A DNA stretch of 11,156 nucleotides from Pseudomonadota bacterium (GTDB taxonomy: Bacteria > Pseudomonadota > Gammaproteobacteria > Halothiobacillales > Halothiobacillaceae). This document shows positions 6,722-11,156 of the stretch, in pieces. The stretch is taken from assembly GCA_021795795.1 (NCBI GenBank), contig JAJYPA010000243.1, positions 1-11,156 on the forward strand. The letters run 5' to 3'. Position 1 is the stretch's first letter. Each line of letters opens with the position of its first letter. The notes below the pieces were generated by a model. The model was not told the DNA's origin, ran no database searches, and was given only the letters and a program-made list of their open reading frames with translations. The translations under genes were made by a program, and so were the position numbers.

Positions 6722-8440
6722 ATGGTCCGGAAAATATCCATGACACATCTTGATGATTTATCTGACGGTCGTTTGCCTCTGGTACTTGGAATCACCGGAC
6801 ACCGCGATATCGAGGATAGGGAACAGGCGCGCCTTCTCTTGAAAAAAGAGATCGCAGATCTCGCAGGGAAATACCCATCCACTCCCCTGGTCGCGCTCTC
6901 CGCCTTGGCGGAAGGGGCCGACCGTCTGTTCGCACAAGTAGCTTTGGATACGGGCATTCCCCTGTATATCATATTGCCCTTTGCGGCCAAGGAGTATGAA
7001 AAGGATTTCCCGGAAAGCGTGGCGGCATTCCGTACACTTTGCGCCCAGGCCGAACAGGTTATTCAAGCGCCATGGGCTACCGGCGTAAACGAACAGAATA
7101 TCCGTAAGGACGACTCCTCGCCAGCGGCGACGGTGAATCGTGATCTGCAATATGCCATGGCCGGCATTTATCTCGCGCTGAGATGCCATATACTGTTTGC
7201 CTTATGGGACGGAAAGCCCGCGCAAGGCATAGGGGGCACTGCGCAGATCGTAAACTATAAAGTTCATGGACGATCCGCCGACCTGCAACTACCAGTGGAA
7301 GACGTTTCCAGGGTCAAATCACTGGTGTCTTTCAGCCTGCTGGATAACCCGGACACCGGACCGGTCTGTCATGTTTTCGTGCGTCGGCGCGACGTTCCTG
7401 CCGGGCCCGGGGATATTTCCCCAAAATGGATCGGAAATCGCATACACGAATCATTACAGAAGCTGGACGAGTACAATGCCCTGGTGAAAAAAGATCCGAA
7501 TTGGAGCAAGGCGGCACGACATGCCAGTCACCAACAGCGCCGTAGTGACCACGACCAAAACTACTATAAAAACTACGACAGATTGAAGTCACGCCATGAG
7601 TGCGCCGACACACTGGCCAAAGTTCACATGCAAAATATACGCACTCTTTTCAAGCGCATTTTCTGGATGGCGGGAGGCGCATTGGTAGCGCATGAATGCT
7701 ACATCGAGATATCTCCACACTGGCCTTTTTTGCTGGGCTATCTGTTGTTGCTGGGGGGGATTGGATGGCAGGTGTGGCTCTTGCGCCGCGGGCACAAGAA
7801 TGCCGAAGCAGTGGACTATCGTGCGTTGGCCGAGGGTTTACGGGTGCAGCAGGTGTGGTTTCAAGCCGGCTTGGCCGACCAGGTATCACAGCACTACCTG
7901 CGCCGCTACAGCCGAAGCCTGGGGTGGGTGCGGCACGCATTACAAGGTGCCTGCCCGACTTATCACTCTGACGTGCAGGCCAAAGATATGGAATCTCTGC
8001 GCGAAGGCTGGATTAAAGGGCAAAAGGGCTTCTATAAAGATCGCATAGACCGGCGCGCGGAAATTATTCACCGGTTATCCAAAGGAAGCGCGGTATTTTT
8101 TGCGATAGGGGTGTTCCTGGCTTGTATCGCCTTCTTGGTTCGGCTAGGCTGTGTTTTTCCGGAACAGAGTATATCCCTTGTGAGCATGGATTTGCTGATT
8201 GGCATACTTCCTGCCATTGCCGGTCTACTCTCCGGCTATCTGGAATTCGCGGCTTATGAAGACGATATCCGTGAGTATGAGCGTGCCAAATACCTTTTCG
8301 AAACCGCTGGGCAAAGAATAAAAGACGCCCCCTTGGCCGATCAGCAGCAGGTCATCCGGGAATTAGGCATCGAAGCCCTGAATGAAAATGCCAATTGGGC
8401 GCTGCTTCACAAAAACCATGACGCCAAGATTCCGAAATGA
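6722..8440 (+). CDS. SLOG-like nucleotide-sensor domain fused to two 2TM (SLATT-like) modules
   Basis: The 572-aa protein begins with a Rossmann-like SLOG/LOG domain: LPLVLGITGHRDI (18-30), PLVALSALAEGADRLFA (55-71), LYIILPF and YEKDF (81-96), and CHILFALWDGKPAQGIGGTA (155-174), ending in the GGT signature. Burroughs and co-workers proposed SLOG domains as nucleotide or nucleotide-ligand sensors in conflict systems. A long charged, helical middle part follows. Two hydrophobic pairs come next: about 312-328 with 334-355, followed by DYRALAEGLRVQQVWF, a SLATT-type cytosolic helix; and about 454-476 with 487-507, followed by EYERAKYLFETA. Pore-like membrane effectors of this kind are thought to permeabilise the membrane on ligand binding. 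It lies 129 bp after the DUF4062 gene in the same direction. The ATG at 6722 has AGG only directly adjacent; ATG 6740, with GGA eight nt upstream, is an equally good start. Its ligand is unknown. Confidence 0.72.
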   Translation: MVRKISMTHLDDLSDGRLPLVLGITGHRDIEDREQARLLLKKEIADLAGKYPSTPLVALSALAEGADRLFAQVALDTGIPLYIILPFAAKEYEKDFPESVAAFRTLCAQAEQVIQAPWATGVNEQNIRKDDSSPAATVNRDLQYAMAGIYLALRCHILFALWDGKPAQGIGGTAQIVNYKVHGRSADLQLPVEDVSRVKSLVSFSLLDNPDTGPVCHVFVRRRDVPAGPGDISPKWIGNRIHESLQKLDEYNALVKKDPNWSKAARHASHQQRRSDHDQNYYKNYDRLKSRHECADTLAKVHMQNIRTLFKRIFWMAGGALVAHECYIEISPHWPFLLGYLLLLGGIGWQVWLLRRGHKNAEAVDYRALAEGLRVQQVWFQAGLADQVSQHYLRRYSRSLGWVRHALQGACPTYHSDVQAKDMESLREGWIKGQKGFYKDRIDRRAEIIHRLSKGSAVFFAIGVFLACIAFLVRLGCVFPEQSISLVSMDLLIGILPAIAGLLSGYLEFAAYEDDIREYERAKYLFETAGQRIKDAPLADQQQVIRELGIEALNENANWALLHKNHDAKIPK

Positions 8441-8516
8441 TTGGCCCCTCCTCGTCAGGTCTAGCGGATAGGAGATAGAATGCGGTGCAAAGCCGTCGTG
8501 CCCTAACAGGAAGTGA

Positions 8517-8952
8517 ATGATGGCTCCAGAAGACCTATTTTTCTCTGGAATTCGGATTGGTTCCGCCGTGGTTAGTAGAGCATGTAACGTTCACCGTGGA
8601 GGAGAAACGCATGGATCTGGACATCAATTTTCCCGAGGTAAGCCGCCTTGCTTGCCCCACCTGTGGTGAGGAGTGCGCAATACATGACAGCATGACATGG
8701 CGACGCATGGAATTCTTTCCGCATGAAGCCTATCTCCACGCCCACGTACCCCGTGTGAAGTGCGCGGAGATCGGGATGCATCAGGTACCCGTCCCTTGGA
8801 CACGGGAAGGCTCGCAATTCACCCTGCTCTTTGAAGCACTGATCATAACCGTGCTGCGGGAGATGCCGGTATTGACGGCAGCCCGCCGCATGGTCGGCAA
8901 AACCGAGACACTGCCGAGGAACCAAATTTCAAACCGCCAGCGATTTATCTAA
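8517..8952 (+). pseudogene. Truncated, frameshifted ISL3-family transposase
   Basis: The start ATG-ATG at 8517-8522, with AGGA upstream (8509-8512), opens MMAPEDLFF, then the frame shifts by one at a run of five T (8538-8542). From there (in-frame TTG at 8557) it reads LVPPWLVEHVTFTVEEKRMD, DINFP, then a zinc finger (CPTCG...C, C-x5-H), MTWRRMEFFPHEAYLHA, PRVKCAE, and QVPVPWTREGSQFTLLFEAL. This is the well-conserved N-terminus of ISL3-family transposases. Similarity ends at about RMVGKTETL (8910), followed by ~14 unrelated residues and a stop. A full-length enzyme is roughly 400 aa, so the HTH and DDE catalytic domains are lost. No terminal inverted repeats were recognised. It lies between the SLOG gene and the TIR gene and records a past insertion plus deletion at this junction. 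Confidence 0.75.
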
Positions 8953-8978
8953 CACACAAAAAACCACGAGACAAAAGC

Positions 8979-8985
8979 AAAGGAG
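8979..8985 (+). promoter_or_regulatory. Ribosome binding site of the TIR gene
   Basis: AAAGGAG lies 6 nt before GTG at 8992. It supports the GTG as the real start; the protein then opens directly with the first TIR strand. Confidence 0.7.
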
Positions 8986-8991
8986 TTTATT

Positions 8992-10404
8992 GTGAAAGTT
9001 TTTATTTCTTTTTCTAGCGCAGACAAGAGAACAGCAGAAGCTATTTATTCTAGACTAAGGTCTAGAGGCATAGATTGCTGGATAAGCTCTAAAGACATAA
9101 ACCCTGGTGAAGATTATCAGGACTGCATAGTTAAGGCAATAAATAGTAGTGACATTGTTCTTTTGGTGTTTTCCTCATCAGCAAATAAATCTGTTGAAAT
9201 CCTCAAAGAACTATCGCTTGCCAGCAAGAAAACAATTATTCCGGCCAGAATAGAAGATGTGCTACCTGAGGGCGCGTTTCAGTTTCAACTTAGCAATCGA
9301 CAATTTTTTGATCTTCTAAAAGATTTCGATGCCAATATCAACATTCTCGCAGACAAAATAATATCCATGGATGTGAGCGAAAAGAAGTACAAAAAAAAGT
9401 GGTTTGTAATAAAAAAGAAGCACAAGAGAATAGCCATGCTATTGCTGATAACAATTGCTGTTGGAGTCCTTACATACACTTTACGTCATCAAATCAGTGT
9501 TTTTTTTCAGAAGCTAGAAGTTGTGACAAGCAACTCTACGGTACCGTCAAGGCAGGCACCAAGCAGCCCTACACAAATGCTCGGCATTCACCACAATCAA
9601 CAATCAATAACACCTTCCAGCCCTGCCGATCCCGCAAAGCTTAATAATGTCTTGGTGCTTTTGAACGGGTCCTCTGAGTATATTCGTGTAAATGAAATAA
9701 AAGCATTAAAGAAAAAGATTCCAACTGGCCTAACAGCCAAGGACGCTAGTTTGTTGCTCTCCGGTTCCGGAGCTTACAGAGAAAATGCATTACGCTTGAT
9801 CGATAGCAAAATAGCAAAGGGGTTAGGCGGTACGGGCATATCCAAGATACTTGGTAGCCTGTCAGAGAATAATCGATCGCAGGGGATAAAAGATCTGGAA
9901 AATGCGGGCGTCATAAAGACAGAGTTGAGTGCGAGCGAAGCTGCTGCAATAATTAATGGCAGTGGTGCTTATCGTGAGAATTCACTGTCTTTGATTTCCG
10001 GTAACATTAAGAAGGGCCTTGGAGGCAAAGATATCGCGAATATCTTGGGTAGCCTGTCAGAGAATGATCGATCGCAGGGGATAAAAGATCTGGAAAACTC
10101 AGGCGTCATAAAGACAGAGTTGAGTGCGAGCGAAGCTGCCGCAATAATTAATGGCAGTGGTGCTTATCGTGAGAATTCACTGTCTTTGATTTCCGGTAAC
10201 ATTAAGAAGGGCCTTGGAGGCCAAGATATCGCGAATATCTTGGGTAGCCTGTCGGAGAGTGATCGATGTCAGGGGATAAAGGATCTGGAAAGGTCAGGGG
10301 TAATAAAGAAAGGACTAAACGCCGATGAAGCCCAGATGATAATAAAAGGGACTGGTGCCTATCAGGCATGTGCAGTTAAGGTTATTAATGGAAACATAGA
10401 GTAG
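8992..10404 (+). CDS. TIR-domain membrane protein with tandem C-terminal helical repeats
   Basis: The 470-aa protein starts at GTG. Residues 1-115 form a TIR_2 domain: MKVFISFSSADKRTAEAIY, CWISSKDINPGEDY, AINSSDIVLLVFSSSANKS, and VEILKELSLASKKTIIPARI. E73 (KEL) is the probable catalytic Glu; active bacterial TIR domains hydrolyse NAD or make cyclic ADP-ribose signals. A basic stretch (131-146) precedes one TM helix (about 148-164), then a Ser/Pro/Thr-rich linker (176-215). Residues 216-470 are tandem 65-aa units, each made of two related ~30-35-aa halves, for example LSENDRSQGIKDLENSGVIK and GAYRENSLSLISGNIKKGLG, likely an alpha-helical solenoid that binds a ligand or a trigger. The TIR part faces the cytosol if basic residues follow the positive-inside rule, placing the repeats outside the membrane. 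Base composition is clearly more AT-rich than the flanking genes, suggesting independent acquisition. No neighbour on the same strand follows. Confidence 0.8.
   Translation: MKVFISFSSADKRTAEAIYSRLRSRGIDCWISSKDINPGEDYQDCIVKAINSSDIVLLVFSSSANKSVEILKELSLASKKTIIPARIEDVLPEGAFQFQLSNRQFFDLLKDFDANINILADKIISMDVSEKKYKKKWFVIKKKHKRIAMLLLITIAVGVLTYTLRHQISVFFQKLEVVTSNSTVPSRQAPSSPTQMLGIHHNQQSITPSSPADPAKLNNVLVLLNGSSEYIRVNEIKALKKKIPTGLTAKDASLLLSGSGAYRENALRLIDSKIAKGLGGTGISKILGSLSENNRSQGIKDLENAGVIKTELSASEAAAIINGSGAYRENSLSLISGNIKKGLGGKDIANILGSLSENDRSQGIKDLENSGVIKTELSASEAAAIINGSGAYRENSLSLISGNIKKGLGGQDIANILGSLSESDRCQGIKDLERSGVIKKGLNADEAQMIIKGTGAYQACAVKVINGNIE
9856..10320 (+). repeat. Tandem 195-bp coding repeat in the TIR gene
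   Basis: Units start at 9856, 10051 and 10246 (AGCCTGTC.GAGA). Units 1 and 2 differ at only about 6 of 195 positions; unit 3 is similar for its first ~75 bp and then diverges. A further, much more diverged unit precedes 9856. The unit length is a multiple of three (65 codons), so copy number changes keep the frame. The pattern indicates recent tandem duplication inside an older repeat array. Confidence 0.85.
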
Positions 10405-10625
10405 TAGTGACACTGCGCCGTCAAAGTCGTTTGATATGGCAGCCGACGTTTTCTGCCGCCCATTTTGGTGATGGCTTAAGATACGGGGAAAAGCAGAGGC
10501 AACCGGTGATGGCAACACCATTTTGTCCCTTTGCGTCGGGTTACCAGTAGCATTTTTGGCACAACGCGGTTGATCTACAGACAGGAGAGTTATGTGTGAG
10601 CCATTCGCCCTCGACGGGGGCTGAT
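10405..10625. other. Spacer between the convergent TIR and exonuclease genes
   Basis: Some 220 bp with no recognised gene. A GC-rich hairpin (GCCC-TC-GAC-GG-GGGC, 10607-10621) lies just past the stop of the - strand exonuclease; it has no U-run on that side, so it is only a weak terminator candidate. A ten-codon ORF (ATG 10592, preceded by AGGAG at 10583-10587) ends at 10624 and is probably chance. Confidence 0.35.
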
Positions 10626-11156
10626 TCATGGGTGAGTATGGTCACGCAATTTTTGCATGCACGCCTGTACCGCCCTGGCCTGCCCAACGGCATCATCCAG
10701 CGCATTGTGCGCCACACCCTCGTCTTCCACAGGAATGCCGCCTTGCGGATAGGCCAGTTCAAAAAGGGTGCGGCAATCCCGATCCGCGTTGTAACGTACC
10801 GGCCATCCATTTCCGGGTCCCAGAGGCTCCCGGAACCGCGCGTACAGGAGTTGCAGTTGCGCGGAATCGAAGGATGGACCATTGGACCAAAGCCGCAATC
10901 TTTCTGCGGGGATACGCTGGAGAAAGCGGGAAAATTTGCCGAGGCCCTGGGCTACCGAGTGCGCGCAAGGGCCTTGAAAAGCCGCCTGCCTTGCCTCCAG
11001 GGACTGATCCATCCACCATTGGATGGTGTCGACATCTACCAGCGCACCCCGGTCTATTTGCTCCTGGGCAGGCAGGCGGATGGCAAAGCTCTGCCCGATC
11101 TGGTCAGACTCTGGATCGAAAATGACGGCACCAATGGTGAGCACTACCGCTCCCAG
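10626..11156 (-). CDS. 3'-5' exonuclease/exoribonuclease, DEDDh type (Rv2179c-like family), partial
   Basis: Reading on the - strand, the frame is open to the window edge (LGAVVLTIGAVIFDP), so the true start, including the first D-x-E motif, lies outside; the GTG at 11144 is internal. The visible 176 residues match the small RNase T-like family: TIGAVIFDP, DVDTIQWWMDQS, LWSNGPSFDSAQL (second-motif Asp), RYNADRDCRTLFEL, and a final HNALDDAVGQA, which supplies the H-x(4)-D of DEDDh enzymes. Such proteins trim 3' ends of RNA or single-stranded DNA using two metal ions. Its higher GC content and conserved sequence suggest a resident chromosomal gene bordering the accessory region. It is convergent with the TIR gene. 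Confidence 0.8.
   Translation of the reverse strand: MGAVVLTIGAVIFDPESDQIGQSFAIRLPAQEQIDRGALVDVDTIQWWMDQSLEARQAAFQGPCAHSVAQGLGKFSRFLQRIPAERLRLWSNGPSFDSAQLQLLYARFREPLGPGNGWPVRYNADRDCRTLFELAYPQGGIPVEDEGVAHNALDDAVGQARAVQACMQKLRDHTHP

Noticed and set aside
7650..8048. Several long overlapping frames opposite and within the SLOG gene
   Set aside because: These are GC-driven shadow frames of a gene with clear domain motifs.
9856..10320. Regular repeats as a CRISPR array
   Set aside because: Units are 195 bp, contiguous, without spacers and in frame within a coding sequence.
10407..10470. Possible IS21-type end after the TIR gene (TGACACTGCGCC, then CCGAC- and CCGCCC-containing stretches)
   Set aside because: No regular 25-bp periodicity and no clear match to the repeats at 3066-3165; could be chance.
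10592..10624. Ten-codon ORF (MCEPFALDGG) with AGGAG upstream
   Set aside because: Too short to support, no recognisable function, and no regulatory context such as a biosynthetic operon downstream.

Overview
The window looks like an accessory or genomic-island stretch of a proteobacterial chromosome. Several genes resemble those carried by Acidithiobacillus and related beta/gammaproteobacteria, but this rests on recognition of protein families and on mixed base composition, so the taxonomic guess is weak. All intact genes are on the + strand except the last one.

Layout. (1) Positions 1-2322 look like one end of an integrated mobile element: the C-terminus of a DUF3987-type replication (primase/helicase-like) protein, a small protein with a TubC-N-like helical domain and a cysteine cluster, overlapping it by ATGA, and a tyrosine recombinase. 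(2) Positions 2323-3459 carry no intact gene. They hold a decayed IS21-family relic on the - strand: one complete terminus with four 25-bp-periodic terminal repeats, ending at 3165, and a frameshifted istA start. (3) Positions 3460-8440 are a compact three-gene + strand cluster: a PD-(D/E)XK nuclease of the type found in Card1/DUF1887 but without a visible CARF domain; a 795-aa protein with DUF4062, TPR-like, lipoyl-like-barrel and 2TM segments; and a SLOG-like nucleotide-sensor domain fused to two 2TM (SLATT-like) units. (4) Positions 8517-8952 are a truncated, frameshifted ISL3-family transposase. (5) Positions 8992-10404 encode a TIR-TM protein with tandem C-terminal helical repeats, two of which are about 97% identical at DNA level. 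(6) Positions 10626-11156, on the - strand, hold a GC-rich 3'-5' exonuclease of the DEDDh class, probably a resident chromosomal gene, running off the window.

Interpretation. Regions 3-5 resemble a defence island. The three-gene cluster combines a probable nucleic-acid-cutting effector (nuclease), a TIR-like/DUF4062 signalling protein and a SLOG-membrane protein. These are the parts expected of a nucleotide-signal-driven immune or abortive-infection system, but this combination is not one I recognise as a named system. The TIR-TM-repeat protein next door is either a second, separate immune gene or a former partner now split off by the ISL3 relic. Functions are inferred from domain architecture only; no activity can be proven from the sequence.
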